Below, in pieces: positions 26,667-38,100 of a stretch of 64,000 nt of DNA (positions are counted from its first letter, which is position 1; every line of letters starts with the position of its first letter). This DNA comes from a virus. A program made the position numbers and the translations under genes. Under the pieces are notes generated by a model. That model was not told the DNA's origin and did no database searches. It saw only the letters and a list, made by a program, of their open reading frames with translations. The DNA lies in the IMG/VR virus record IMGVR_UViG_3300021963_000060, positions 35,523-99,522 of that record; one strand, 5' to 3'.

Positions 26667-27849
26667 TGTCTGAGGATTTTATTGCTACTGTATGAGAAGC
26701 TCCACAAGCAAGTTGTTTCCAGTTGGTTCCTCCTGCGAATGTAGTGACTGGAATGGATCTATTGGTTTGTGTATTGTCTCCTAGTTGTCCAATATGATTA
26801 CGACCCCAAGTCCATAAGGTTCCATCAGTTTTGATTGCTAATGTATGTAGACTTCCTGCACTTACTTGTTTCCAGTTAGTTCCTCCTGCGAATGTGGTGA
26901 CTGGAGTGGATCTATCAGTTGTTGTATTGTCTCCTAGTTGTCCACCAATATTATAACCCCAAGTCCATAAGGTTCCATCGGTTTTAATTGCTGCTGTATG
27001 TTCTTGTCCACAAGCAACTTGTTTCCAGTTAGTTCCTCCTGCGAATGTTGTTACTGGAGTGGATCTATCAGTTGCTGCATTGTCTCCTAGTTGTCCACTA
27101 CTATTACGACCCCAAGTCCATAAGGTTCCATCAGTTTTGATTGCTACTGTATCATTTACTCCAGCAAAAACTTGTTTCCAGTTAGTTCCTCCTGCGAATG
27201 TGGTGACTGGAGTGAATCTTTGGGTTGTTGTATTGTCTCCTACTTGCCCACTAAGATTACGACCCCAAGACCATAAAGTTCCATCAGTTTTGATTGCTGC
27301 TGTATGAATTTGACCACAAGCAACTTGTTTCCAGTTGGTTCCTCCTGCGAATATAGTGACTGGAATGGATCTATTGGTTGATGTATTGTCTCCTAGTTGT
27401 CCATAAGCATTACTCCCCCAAGTCCATAAGGTTCCATCAGTTTTGATTGCTAATGTATGTAGAAAACCTGCACTTACTTGTTTCCAGTTAGTTCCTCCTG
27501 CGAATGTGGTGACTGGAGTGAATCTTTGGGTTGTTGTATTGTCTCCTAGTTGTCCACCAATATTATAACCCCAAGTCCATAAGGTTCCATCAGTTTTGAT
27601 TGCTGAAACGTGATTAGCTCCACAACTAACCTGTTTCCAGTTTGCTCCGCCAGATAATGTTGTGACCGGAGTGGATCTATTGATTGTTGTATTCTCTCCT
27701 AGTTGTCCAGAAGAATTATTACCCCATACCCAAAGTTCTGGAGTGATTAATTGATTAGAAATATTGGGATAAACTGAAATTAAATAATCTTTCGATATAA
27801 ATTTATCGCCCAAATCTATCCCATCAGATCCTCTGAAATTTATACTCAT
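26659..27849 (-). CDS. RCC1-repeat (beta-propeller) protein with near-identical repeats
   Basis: This 396-residue protein contains about seven RCC1-type repeats of 51 residues. A typical unit reads [18 protein letters not shown], then a [13 protein letters not shown] strand pair, then AIKTDGT. Repeats are nearly identical in both protein and DNA, so the array is young or kept uniform by recombination. The N-terminal 40 residues ([18 protein letters not shown]) differ from the repeats. It is inserted directly after gp16, where most T4-like phages have gp17. A virion decoration or binding protein is the best guess; no signal peptide or anchor is present. Confidence 0.87.
   Translation of the reverse strand: MSINFRGSDGIDLGDKFISKDYLISVYPNISNQLITPELWVWGNNSSGQLGENTTINRSTPVTTLSGGANWKQVSCGANHVSAIKTDGTLWTWGYNIGGQLGDNTTTQRFTPVTTFAGGTNWKQVSAGFLHTLAIKTDGTLWTWGSNAYGQLGDNTSTNRSIPVTIFAGGTNWKQVACGQIHTAAIKTDGTLWSWGRNLSGQVGDNTTTQRFTPVTTFAGGTNWKQVFAGVNDTVAIKTDGTLWTWGRNSSGQLGDNAATDRSTPVTTFAGGTNWKQVACGQEHTAAIKTDGTLWTWGYNIGGQLGDNTTTDRSTPVTTFAGGTNWKQVSAGSLHTLAIKTDGTLWTWGRNHIGQLGDNTQTNRSIPVTTFAGGTNWKQLACGASHTVAIKSSDIL
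26690..27730. repeat. Tandem array of about seven 153-bp RCC1-coding repeats
   Basis: Blocks such as ggttccatcagttttgattg and gtttccagttagttcctcct recur about every 153 bases, with only scattered substitutions. They encode the propeller repeats of the RCC1 protein. The uniformity makes unequal recombination, and hence repeat-number change, likely. The repeats are coding and are not a CRISPR array. Confidence 0.9.
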
Positions 27850-27899
27850 ATTTTACAGAAAATGTTGGAGATAATAATATTATTTAGAACTAGAATCTA

Positions 27900-28349
27900 T
27901 TAATCTTTTGATTCTAATTTTGTAGATTTTAGTAGTTTAGATAATTCTGCAGTAGAACCTACAAAAAGTGCATTTGTAACATTTGTTGGCCCTTTACTTT
28001 GTTTATTATCATCAATATCCTTAAGTTTTTTCTGAAGATCCATTAACTTATCAGTAGCATCTGCAACATTTTTTATCAATTGTCCAGCAACCTCGTAAGC
28101 TCTGGGCATATCACTTTCTTGTGCTAACTCTAAAATACCATTTATAGCTTCTTGTCCTTTTTCTATAATAGAATATAAATTTCCTCTAGTATATTCATAA
28201 TCTTTTACTATATCATCTTTTATTGATGATTTATTTTCATTTTGATCCGATGGAATTATTTCTACGGAAGATTCTTTGACTTCAACTAATTCAGAAACTT
28301 CGGAATTAGTATTAAAAATATCATCCAATTTTTCATACTTTTTAGTCAT
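27900..28349 (-). CDS. gp16: Terminase small subunit gp16
   Basis: This 149-residue protein (T4 gp16 is 164) is acidic at its N-terminus and helical in the centre (YEYTRGNLYSIIEKGQEAIN and GILELAQESDMPRAYEVAGQ), the conserved cyanophage gp16 core. Small terminase forms a ring that recognises DNA and stimulates the gp17 ATPase. It follows gp15 as expected, but the next genes are the RCC1 and glycan block and not gp17. Confidence 0.9.
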   Translation of the reverse strand: MTKKYEKLDDIFNTNSEVSELVEVKESSVEIIPSDQNENKSSIKDDIVKDYEYTRGNLYSIIEKGQEAINGILELAQESDMPRAYEVAGQLIKNVADATDKLMDLQKKLKDIDDNKQSKGPTNVTNALFVGSTAELSKLLKSTKLESKD

Positions 28350-28354
28350 GATAT

Positions 28355-29356
28355 TTAAAATCCTCCACTAAAACCAAAATCATCTCCCAGTTTTATCTGT
28401 TCGTTATCTTGACTTGTTATTAATTTAACATCAGTTCCAGAAACATGAGTTGATATAATTGTATTATATGAACCTCTCTTAACTAAAAGATCATTTCCAT
28501 CTTTGTCACTTACAAATAAAGTTTCATCATTAATGGTAATATATGAATTTTTTGGAATAGTTGATACATTTGCTACAGTTATTCTTACATCATCAATATC
28601 AATATCTTTAGAAATAGTTGTTACAATATTATTTGTGTAACTCTTGGTAGCAACTGGTTCTGCAGTATAAGTCAAATCTCTAGATGGAGACTTGCTGGAA
28701 TCTCCAGCAACAAATCCAATAGATACTTTTTTGATAATATCTGAAGATGCACCAGATTGAATGGGGCCAAACAGATATGTCTTAGCAGTAAATCTTAAAG
28801 TGTATATAAGTGCTCTTCTTGTAGAATAATCACCTTCATAATCATCCTGCATTGTTATACCCTCTAAAGTTATGGGTATATCTCTTTTTTCACCTATAGT
28901 ATCAACTAAATCAATAGTTAAGTTATAGTTTGGTTGAAAATATGGTAATATTTGCTCTATTATTTGAAGCATATCATCATTTAATTTACACATGATGCTC
29001 AATTCAAAATCCATATTATATGGAACAGGCATATATGCCTTTTTAATATCTTGAGAATCTGTTTTTGATGATATGAGAAAAGTTTGAGTAGTCGTTAACT
29101 TTCTTGTTGAATCATAATTCAATCCAACAAATTCAAAGGACATTCTTGGTAAAGTAACCAAACCAGATTTGTTCAGATCTGGTTGCTGCTCAATTCTAGC
29201 CAAAAACTTCTGGGTAGGACCATACGCAAGAGGAACTTTTAATGAGGAAACTATTTTTCCACTATCATTTTTCTTCTTAATGTATATCTCATTAAAAAGT
29301 GTTCCAAAACCAATTACAGTTTTCCTAAGAATCTCGTGATAAAAATACTCAAACAT
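28355..29356 (-). CDS. gp15: Tail sheath stabiliser gp15
   Basis: This 333-residue protein (T4 gp15 is 272) begins MFEYFYHEILRKTVIGFGTL, the typical gp15 start. The central part includes RIEQQPDLNKSGLVTLPRMS and LPYFQPNYNLTIDLVD, both conserved in the family. gp15 forms the hexameric tail terminator that joins the tail to the gp13/gp14 neck. A C-terminal extension (about 240-333) with a small Ig-like strand pattern is longer than in T4, as often in cyanophages. Confidence 0.93.
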   Translation of the reverse strand: MFEYFYHEILRKTVIGFGTLFNEIYIKKKNDSGKIVSSLKVPLAYGPTQKFLARIEQQPDLNKSGLVTLPRMSFEFVGLNYDSTRKLTTTQTFLISSKTDSQDIKKAYMPVPYNMDFELSIMCKLNDDMLQIIEQILPYFQPNYNLTIDLVDTIGEKRDIPITLEGITMQDDYEGDYSTRRALIYTLRFTAKTYLFGPIQSGASSDIIKKVSIGFVAGDSSKSPSRDLTYTAEPVATKSYTNNIVTTISKDIDIDDVRITVANVSTIPKNSYITINDETLFVSDKDGNDLLVKRGSYNTIISTHVSGTDVKLITSQDNEQIKLGDDFGFSGGF

Positions 29357-29389
29357 TTTAATTTTATTTAATATATTGTATTTAACAAA

Positions 29390-30793
29390 TTATGGATTTC
29401 CAAAAGGATTTCTTTCATCAAAATCTAGAATTTTATCTGCCTCAACTTCTATTTCTAGATTTTGAGAATATCCATCTCTAAGATTTATTTTATCTTGAGG
29501 ATCTGATATATTATCAGTATTTATTATCTCAAGTACATATCTAGCTCCAGACTTTTGACCTATTAAAGTTTCACCTTTAACAAAACTTCCACTGGAGTTT
29601 GATATTTCTAATATTCTAGTAACTGCATTCCAAGATTTTACATATGCAGATGTACTACTTGCACTTCCTATGATAGGTTCATTTGGAATATAAGTTCCAA
29701 TTCCTGTAATAACAGGACTTCCTATAACTATAGTTGGATTTGAGAAATAATTTAAACCACTATCTAGTAATCTTATTGAAGTCACAGAACCATTTGATAT
29801 TTGGGCAACTGCTCTTGCTTCTGATGTTGCTCCCCCAACAAATGATACATTGGGCGGTGTTGTATATCCAGATCCACCAGAAGTTACTGTTATAATTCCA
29901 ACTATTCCATTTCCCAAAGTTGCATAAGCTTCTGCTCCAGCACCTCCACCTCCAGAAAATGCAATTTTTGGGGCAATTGTATATCCTGCTCCTGGATTCG
30001 TTATTAATACACCTTGGACTCTAAGTAATTCCTCATCTGTTTCGCAAAAATCAACTATTCCTCCAATCATTGTTGCTATTCCAGATGCTCTAACTCCTCC
30101 AGATGGAGCAGTAGAAAATGCTACATTTGGAGAAGATTTATATCCAGAACCTCTATTTGTGACCGTAACAAATCTAACACCACCATTAACAGTAGATGTT
30201 ATTGCACTAGCAGTTGAACCAACACCAACCATTTTTAAGGTCTGAGTTAAAGAAGTATCCTTGTTACTATCATCAATATCTTCTATACCAGTATTAAATA
30301 CCTCATCTTCAAATCTAAATGGTTCACAAGTTAGTTCATATACGTAATTTTTTTGTAGTTGATAGAATGGTTTTTCATGCTCTACGTATTTTATTTCAAA
30401 TAATTTATCATTAAGTGGAAAATAAATTATATCCCCTTCCTTTGGCCTAGTCGCTAATTTTGAATTAGGTAACCTTTGTATCAATGGGGTAATATAATTT
30501 TCAAATCTTTCCTTAGAAACTATTAAAGTTAAATCATCTATTTCTTGTACACCAAATTTTGATAATACAGTTCCTTGCCCACCAAATCCTTGATAAGTAT
30601 CAATATACATTTCTATAGGATATGCGGCACTAAATTCCGATTCTATTACTTCTTTAATTACGGTTCTTTGTGTAACATATTGTCTAGGAAGATAGTATAC
30701 TTCAATACCATATATTTTTATATGTTCATTTACTAAATCTTGTATTAAGTTCTGCTCACCTTTAGAACCCTGTAGAAAAAAAGGATTTAACAT
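29390..30793 (-). CDS. gp14: Neck protein gp14 with Gly-rich insert
   Basis: This 467-residue protein is much longer than T4 gp14 (256). Its N-terminal half (MLNPFFLQGSKGEQNLIQDL, VYYLPRQYVTQRTVIKEV) and C-terminal end (EIEVEADKILDFDERNPFGN) match gp14. Between about 195 and 395 lies an insert of Gly-rich repeats, with units like GSGYTTPPNVSFVGG and GAGYTIAPKIAFSGGG. The same GY-P unit occurs in the giant structural proteins upstream. The insert probably makes a beta-structured decoration on the neck. Confidence 0.92.
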   Translation of the reverse strand: MLNPFFLQGSKGEQNLIQDLVNEHIKIYGIEVYYLPRQYVTQRTVIKEVIESEFSAAYPIEMYIDTYQGFGGQGTVLSKFGVQEIDDLTLIVSKERFENYITPLIQRLPNSKLATRPKEGDIIYFPLNDKLFEIKYVEHEKPFYQLQKNYVYELTCEPFRFEDEVFNTGIEDIDDSNKDTSLTQTLKMVGVGSTASAITSTVNGGVRFVTVTNRGSGYKSSPNVAFSTAPSGGVRASGIATMIGGIVDFCETDEELLRVQGVLITNPGAGYTIAPKIAFSGGGGAGAEAYATLGNGIVGIITVTSGGSGYTTPPNVSFVGGATSEARAVAQISNGSVTSIRLLDSGLNYFSNPTIVIGSPVITGIGTYIPNEPIIGSASSTSAYVKSWNAVTRILEISNSSGSFVKGETLIGQKSGARYVLEIINTDNISDPQDKINLRDGYSQNLEIEVEADKILDFDERNPFGNP

Positions 30794-30797
30794 ATGA

Positions 30798-31628
30798 TTA
30801 ACCTATCATATCTAATGGTGGAAGCTCATAAGTAGAAGACATTTTTTCAATTATTGCATCAAGTTCTCTTTGACCATCATCATATAATTGTCTTCCATTT
30901 AATTCTACACCACCAGGAAGTTTAACTCCCTGAAATTTAATTAAATTTTGACCCCACTGCCTTTTGATCAAAGCAGTTAGGTATGGTTTTAGGAATGAGT
31001 CATTCCAAACTCTATCATAATCCATTGGGTCTAACATCCTATAACAGTCAATTATTAAATATTGACCTGGAGTAAGACTTGACCAATCTATATCTAAGTA
31101 AAGTCTATCTTGCCTCTTGTTAAATCTTATTTGTTTTTGGGTACTTAATAACCAATCAATATCTTCCAAATATCTTTTAGTCATGGAATAAGTTAATAAT
31201 TCCATGGATCCCCAATAATAAACATCATTTAAAAATAATTGGTATTTGATACTAAACATTCCACTTGATATCGAATTAGACCCTTCGAATTGCATAATCT
31301 TGTTTACACCAATTACGTGTGGGGGTATTTGAATATAATTACTGTTTTCTTTAAATGAGAATGTGGTTGCTGTTCCTACAATAGAAGAAGTTGCTGAAGT
31401 AGTATCAATTCCTACTTTTCCTCTACCCCTATCAATATCTTGTTGAGTTACTTCATACTTTAAAAAAGTTTGATATACGCCATCGAAATGTCTTTCTTGA
31501 AATAATTGTAAAGCATCATCTACAAGATCATCTATTTGCTCTTCGGCTACGTTAACTTCCAAAACAGGAGCGCCAAGTTTTCTCAAGCAATAATCGACTA
31601 GTTCTTGTCTTGTAGATGGTTTAGCCAT
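30798..31628 (-). CDS. gp13: Neck protein gp13
   Basis: This 276-residue protein (T4 gp13 is 309) begins MAKPSTRQELVDYCLRKLGA. It contains IDDLVDDALQLFQERHFDG (about 32-50) and MLDPMDYDRVWNDSFLKPYL (about 203-223), which are characteristic of gp13. It closes the filled head and forms the neck with gp14. Its ATG overlaps the stop of the small gene upstream by one base (TAATG), and it is followed by gp14 after four bases, so the neck genes are co-translated. Confidence 0.95.
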   Translation of the reverse strand: MAKPSTRQELVDYCLRKLGAPVLEVNVAEEQIDDLVDDALQLFQERHFDGVYQTFLKYEVTQQDIDRGRGKVGIDTTSATSSIVGTATTFSFKENSNYIQIPPHVIGVNKIMQFEGSNSISSGMFSIKYQLFLNDVYYWGSMELLTYSMTKRYLEDIDWLLSTQKQIRFNKRQDRLYLDIDWSSLTPGQYLIIDCYRMLDPMDYDRVWNDSFLKPYLTALIKRQWGQNLIKFQGVKLPGGVELNGRQLYDDGQRELDAIIEKMSSTYELPPLDMIG

Positions 31629-31792
31629 TATAGTTCTGAAATAACTTCTTGTTGTTTATAATATAATTTCATATAACATTTAGCAATATTTTTCAGAGTT
31701 TCAATATCATCTATATTATCTATGTCTCTAGAAAATTTTTCAAACTCAAACATTTTTCCATAATTTTCTAAAGTTATACTATTAGGATTCAT
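31628..31792 (-). CDS. Small conserved cyanophage protein (54 residues) upstream of gp13
   Basis: This 54-residue ORF starts MNPNSITLENYGKMFEFEKF and ends KLYYKQQEVISEL. It is mostly helical with many charged residues. It overlaps the end of the upstream gene by 11 bases and the gp13 start by one base, so nearly every base is coding and the three genes are coupled. I believe similar small proteins occur at this place in other cyanophages. Its function is unknown; a chaperone or minor neck role would fit its place. Confidence 0.75.
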   Translation of the reverse strand: MNPNSITLENYGKMFEFEKFSRDIDNIDDIETLKNIAKCYMKLYYKQQEVISEL

Positions 31793-32105
31793 TTCCATTT
31801 ACCAAACTCCTTAATAGAGATTTTATTTCACTCAAATCATTTTTAACAGAATTAACATCATTTTCTAATGATCTAATTCTGCTATTTTCTTTCTCTTTGA
31901 TTTTTTTAGAATCTTGATAACTTTTATAATCATTTAGATTCATATTTAATACTGCTTTTGTTCTTTCATCTCTAATAAGAGAAGGATTTCCTTCGACAAC
32001 AGAAAATGGACTTTTTTGGGGCATTTTGTTCAAATCACCCATTGCAATTTTTTTATTTGCAATGGGGGGACCAAAATCCCCCTCTTTTTTATTTGGAATA
32101 TTCAT
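31782..32105 (-). CDS. Small hypothetical protein with C-terminal coiled coil
   Basis: This 107-residue protein has a Pro/Lys-rich N-terminal half (MNIPNKKEGDFGPPIANKKI) and a C-terminal helix with heptad spacing (about 65-103, IRSLENDVNSVKNDLSEIKS), likely a coiled coil. No enzyme motif is visible. It lies between the 2564-residue structural protein and the gp13 group, with short gaps or overlaps on both sides, and is probably a minor virion or assembly component. Confidence 0.7.
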   Translation of the reverse strand: MNIPNKKEGDFGPPIANKKIAMGDLNKMPQKSPFSVVEGNPSLIRDERTKAVLNMNLNDYKSYQDSKKIKEKENSRIRSLENDVNSVKNDLSEIKSLLRSLVNGNES

Positions 32106-32112
32106 AGTTTTA

Positions 32113-35100
32113 TTATGCTAAAGCAATTACTCTTAAACTTCTAAGTCTTGGTGGATATGCCTGATTTTCAGAAGTTCCTACAAATTTAATACTAAAATGC
32201 TTGAAGTCTGGTAAATTATCAATTGTAAATTCATAATCTCTATAAACCAATTCTGTACTTATGAATCCATTACCATCAGTCTTTTCAATTTCAAAATCAG
32301 ATCTACCATCACTCTTCGAAATATCAATAACCTGACCAGATTCATAGATATTGTTATATCCTGGGAATGGATAATAAATTGGTTCCTCGGAAGGATCCTT
32401 CATTACAGCATAAAGTGCTCTCAATTCATTATATTTATTTACGTGAGCACCTACGATTATTTTAATTGCAGTAGCAGGAACACCAAGAGTAATTGGATTA
32501 GTTGCATAAACAAATGATGAGGGATCCTCTCGTATTGTCGAAACTCTAACATCAGTAGCAAAATCATCAACGATACTATCAACCCTATTGCTGGTAAATA
32601 TCATACCAACTCTATCGAGGTCAATAACTGGAGATAGATTCTCATTAGATGTTGATAACTTAAGATTCATTGTAAATGATTTGTTACCAGGCATCTGTGT
32701 TAGATTATTTTGCTCATTAATTTTAGATGCAATTATTCTTGGAGACTTCAAGTAAGTATTTTCATCAATACTGATAGGTTCATAACCCTGATCTACATAA
32801 GATTCTTCATTACCATCAGCACTAGTTCCACTTACTGTTCTAATTTTTCCAGTTAGATTTGTACCAGTTAGATCCATTGTCTGGATAATTGGTTTTACAA
32901 TTTCATATGCAATATTTTGTGTTGCATAGATATTTGCTCCACCTGCTGATTTTGTTCCAGCGGAATAAAGTTTTGGAGTTGTAGTTCCAACACTTCTATC
33001 AACTTGGCCGTATGGTAGTGGTTCTGTTTTTCCAGCAGCACTTGTATCAATTTTAATAAAGTAAGAATCTAAGTTAATTGACTTAGCAATATCAACATCC
33101 TGTAAATCGTGTATTTTATTAATTCTTCTTAAGGAGATTCCATTAACTTCATACTTAAATACTAGAGATCCAGGTGGATGAGTGAATGATTTTGTTTGAT
33201 CTATTCCTCTAGTAATTCCAGTTAATGTTGTACCATCAATACCTTCATAAGAAATTATCTCCCTATCAATAATAATATAACCAGGATTTGTTGCAGAAAC
33301 TGGTAGATTTTCAAAATTAGCAAAAGCACTAGTTCCTGTGATACCATCACCATCAATAATCATATCAGTTAGATTGATAGAGTCTGTAGAATCACTTAAA
33401 TAAACTGTTGCTAGAGTTGATGGTCTAATATCAGAATATGCATCCTTTATTTCAACTCTATTATTTTTTGCGTGCATTCCATGGTTTTTATGGTTTACTT
33501 TAACATGTAAACCGTCAGATTCTTCAGATTCTACATCAATAAAATTGATAATAACATTTCCACCTATAGATGCATTAATATTTGTACTTCCAACACCAAC
33601 TGCAGAACTAATATATTGTACTGTTTTACCTACACCAGTTGAAAAATCACCTTGAACTTGATCTAAGATAAGTTGATTTATACCCTTAACATCGGATATT
33701 GAGAGTCTGATATTTCTTCCTAAAGGAGTACCACCCAAACTAGAAACCGTAACAATATCGCCAATTTTATAACCAGATCCACCTTGAGATATTGTTGCAC
33801 CTAAAGCAACAATAGATCCATTTGATATTGTAATATTTGCAGTAGCATTTTTTCCTGTTCCAGTTAGATTAACAAGAGGTACGTTTGCATAATATCCATT
33901 TGAGTAACCAATACCTGCATTAATAATATTCATATTACCAAATGCAGATCCTGCATATCCAACATAATTACCAGAGGCATTGGAACCCATTTGAATAATA
34001 GTGTTACCTAATTCTAATCCAGGATCTTGAACAGTAGTTCCAAGACCAACTCTAATCTTTCTTGAAGTAAAGTTTAGTGAATTTGGTACAAGATTAGCAA
34101 TCTGCTTATTTCCAACATTTAAATCTGGATTATAGAAATTTATATCTCCAGGACTTGTGCTGAATTTAGCCTTGTATAGGGTAAATTTAAGATCTTCATA
34201 TTGAGATGGATCCCATGTTGATCCATTCTGAGACTTAAACAGTGATCCAAGAAGAACCTGCTGAGTTACAACAATTCTTTGGGATTCTGGTTGAGATAAT
34301 GTTGAAACATCAGTTTCACCAAGTCTAGAAATCCAAACAGTGTATTCATTTGATTCGGACAGTAGGATTAGAGCGTGCTCTTCACCGCCTTTTAGATATA
34401 CTGGTGATGGGAAGTGTACAGTTGTTGCTACTGATGCATCTTCAGATACCTTAATATCTTTTGGTTCTACTACAATCTCACTGAATGGATAAACATCAGT
34501 TTTTGGTACGCCCATAGACATTGGACGCATTTGAATTGTAACAGGTAGATTATTTGGATCCTTTGTTCTGAAGTATAGGTCAACCTTAGTTATGAATACA
34601 CCATCTTCTTCCTCAACAAAGAATGATTGAGCAAGGGGATCCCAATAGCAATAACCCCAACGTCCATAATGATATCTCCAGTTATAAGGCCAACCATACC
34701 ATCCATAAACATTAGTAGATACTGAAGTTGTTGTCTCGGAAACTTGCTTACTCTCAGTTAACTTCTCAGAAGTAATATTTGCACTTCTTACAGAAACAAT
34801 TGTTTCTTGTATAGTATTCAAAATACCTTGTGCATAATAGTTGGCTTCACCACTTGTTGAGGTAACTCCATCAATTTGAGAGTTTATATCGCTGTTTGTG
34901 AGACGGAAACTCTTTGTTCCAGTTTCAAATGTGGGGTTTGTAGGTACGTTTGGATTAGGAATAAAGAATGAACCAATTACAGTTCCAACTTGATCAGTAA
35001 ATAATCTAATATTTCTTACAACAGCTTCAGCACCACTAGTTTGTCCTCTAAGAACCATTCCTTTTTGGAGATATCCATAGAAGTCACCTTGAGCTTGCTC

Positions 35101-38100
35101 AGAAAGACTGTAAGTGTCTATATTAAGCAATTCTGAAGTTGGAGAATATGTTTCAGGTAAAGATGTTGTACTTGTGGAATTATATGGATTTGCAGTGAAA
35201 ATATCTGTTGGTTCATTATATGGACCATATCTATGATTAGCAACAGCAGTTCTGAAAACAATCTGAGTAGGAGTTACACCTATAGTTGGATTTTCAAAAG
35301 TAGAAGAATCCATCACAGTACCAATAACAGTTTCTCCAACTTCAAATGTACCAGAATTCATAGTGATTTCTAGTAATTTTGGAACAATATACTCATTAAC
35401 GTCTTCACCATCAAAGAAAGCATAAACTTGAGTAAATGGTTTAAATCTCTTTCCAGTAAACTCAACGTTTCTAGATCTCATATATGAAATGAAATCTGTT
35501 GCGATAATAGAGTCTCCTTGAGAGTAAGTATTTACTTGCTCCGTAAGTTGCATTCTAGTACCTTCTCTAGTTGAGGTACCGGTTTTAGTAGTTGTAGCAA
35601 CTGTGGTATATGATCCCCAACCACCATACCATCCCCAAGGATAACCATAGTAGTAGTAAGGATATCCATATCCCCACCAACCATAATAGTGACCCCAATA
35701 TCCATGATAATATGGGTAACCATAGTAACCATAGTAGTATGGATATCCATATCCATAGTATCCGTAGTAAGGCCATCCATAATAATATCCATTCCAATAT
35801 GAATTATATGTTGTGGTCTCTCCTGTCCAAGTAGTTTCCCAAGCACCCCATGTAATTGGACTATAACCAGTCTGTGGGTCCCAACCAGCAGCAACTAATT
35901 GTTGTTGTGTTTGTGTAAAGTTATCAATTTCTACATTTTTAGCATCTGCTCTAACTTGGTCTACCCAAGTATCAGAAGATGGATAAAGTTCAATAGTTCC
36001 ATTATACCTTGTAACAAGATATGGAGTTACGTTTTCAGTTCTTGTCGCAAATGGTTGTTGAACTTGTACAACGTGCTCATAATCAAGAGTAATCATTTGA
36101 CCAGTTCTCTTGATATTATTTCCGATTAAATCAGTAACATATCTTGGATCTGCATTAGGATCAACTGAAGTTCCAATTCCAACTAAAGAAGAAGATCCTA
36201 AAAGTAAATCAACTTCGGTAGTATATGGAGCAGGTCTTAATTCACCATTCTTAGAGTCAATACTATTTTTAACAATAGTTATTTTACTTTGAGATGTTGT
36301 AGTAGTAAAATCGTCAACAAAAAATCCAGATTTAAATCTATCTAGACCATTAGCATCCTTAATTTTTAAATTCTCTGTATTAGTCTCAAGTAAATTAAGA
36401 GTAGTATATGATTCTAGATTCTTAATTCTCTCCTCTAGTTTAGAGATATCTTTCATTTGATATCTCTTATGTGGAGTAATATTTACTGTTGCTCTAGAAG
36501 CATCGCAAAGATATGGTGGTAAAGTTACAGTTGCAACTTCTAGTGCGTTTTCAACCAGTTGAGGAGCTTGAGGAATCTCAGATGGTTCACCCTTTACTAA
36601 TTGGAAAGTACCATCCTTAGTTAAGAAAATTTTATCAATTCTGGGAAGATAATATGAATAACTTAATACAATTGACTCATCGGATGCTAGTACATTTTTA
36701 GCACTATTTCCAGAGGAAGTAAATGATCTAGCTAAAAATTCAAAAGGAGATCTGTTTGCAGTTTGAATATTATATGGAGAAACCCTTGGTCTAGCATCGA
36801 TAATATCTGTATTATTGATACTTTCTTTAGCAAAAGTAACAGTGCAATAATCAAATTGATTATATGAATCTGCAGTGGTTATATCTCCAGTATCCGAACT
36901 AGCAAATGATGCAGATTCGTAAATTATTCTTATCTTTTTGGTTGGTTCTTTAGCCTCAGGTTTTCTAATTAACTTAGCATAATCATATATTGTTTCTTTT
37001 TGTCCATAATCGAAGGAAAAGTCTGGAAGAATACTCTTATCACCTAACGTAGTGTCTCCAACTACTGCTTCAATTCCAGTTTCTCTGAATTTTACAATCT
37101 CACCTTGTTGAAGTACCCTATTATTCAAATAAGAAAATTCTGCTTTTAGATCATTAATTCTACCAACATAAATTGCTACAGCACCACTATCCCTTCCAAT
37201 AAATTCTTCACCTGGAATTAAATCATTAACTGTTCCTGTTGGTCCAGATAATGTCGATAGACTAACTGTTGGTAATAAAGGATCCTGAACACCAGAAGAT
37301 TCTAAAATACCATAAACTCTAGTAATTTCTGGAACCATTAGACAAATTTCTTCGTCCTGAACTCTAGTTCCATATGGGAAATTACCAACTTCTAATCCAT
37401 CATTAACCGTAGTGCTTCCTATACCAGAATAATCGTATCTGGATCTATTGAGCACTATAGAATTAATTCTATTTTTAATCTTTGTTTTAGATTTTATATT
37501 TACTTTTCTTAGGGTAGCAATTAATCTTGCTTGTGGATCATTAGATCCAAGGCCATAAATTGTTAGTTCTTTAGACGCATTTGTGAATACAAACTTATCT
37601 TGTGTTAGAACTTCAAATGCACCATTTGATCTTACTAAAATATATCTTTCCTCATCAAATGGTAAGAATGTTTCCCCACTATCTGCAGTAACAGTGCTAG
37701 ACTGACCACTTGTAATTGTAATGGGATATTCTTTTCTTATTGTTATAGACGAATCTGTTAGATCAACAGAGGAAATATAAGGTCTTGGTAGAGAAGTGAA
37801 TAAGGTATTATCTGGAGATGGTTGGAAGTTGGATGCTAAAATTGATAATTCATTTAGATCAGTTTCTGATGTAGGTAGTGAACCATCACAAACTCCAGAA
37901 ACACTAGTAATTCCAGCAACAGTTATAGTTTTCTCTTGTACTGTTAAAACTCTGTTAAGAGTTGGAAGATCTCCATTTGGTTTTCTATAACTGATTAAAC
38001 CACCTTCTTTTACTTTATTAATAAAAGTAAAATCATTATCTACAGTAAGGCTAACTGTACTGATACCACTAACATTCTTGGATATCTTAGAGAAACCTAC

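Noticed and set aside
26690-27730. Repeats at 153-bp spacing considered as a CRISPR array
   Set aside because: The repeats are too long, are coding in frame, lack unique spacers, and encode RCC1 units.
35532-35894. Several ORFs on both strands in the Tyr/Gly-rich region
   Set aside because: They arise from low-complexity repeats in the reading frame of the 2564-residue protein, and their peptides (Met/Ile/Leu- or His/Asn-rich) have no protein-like pattern.
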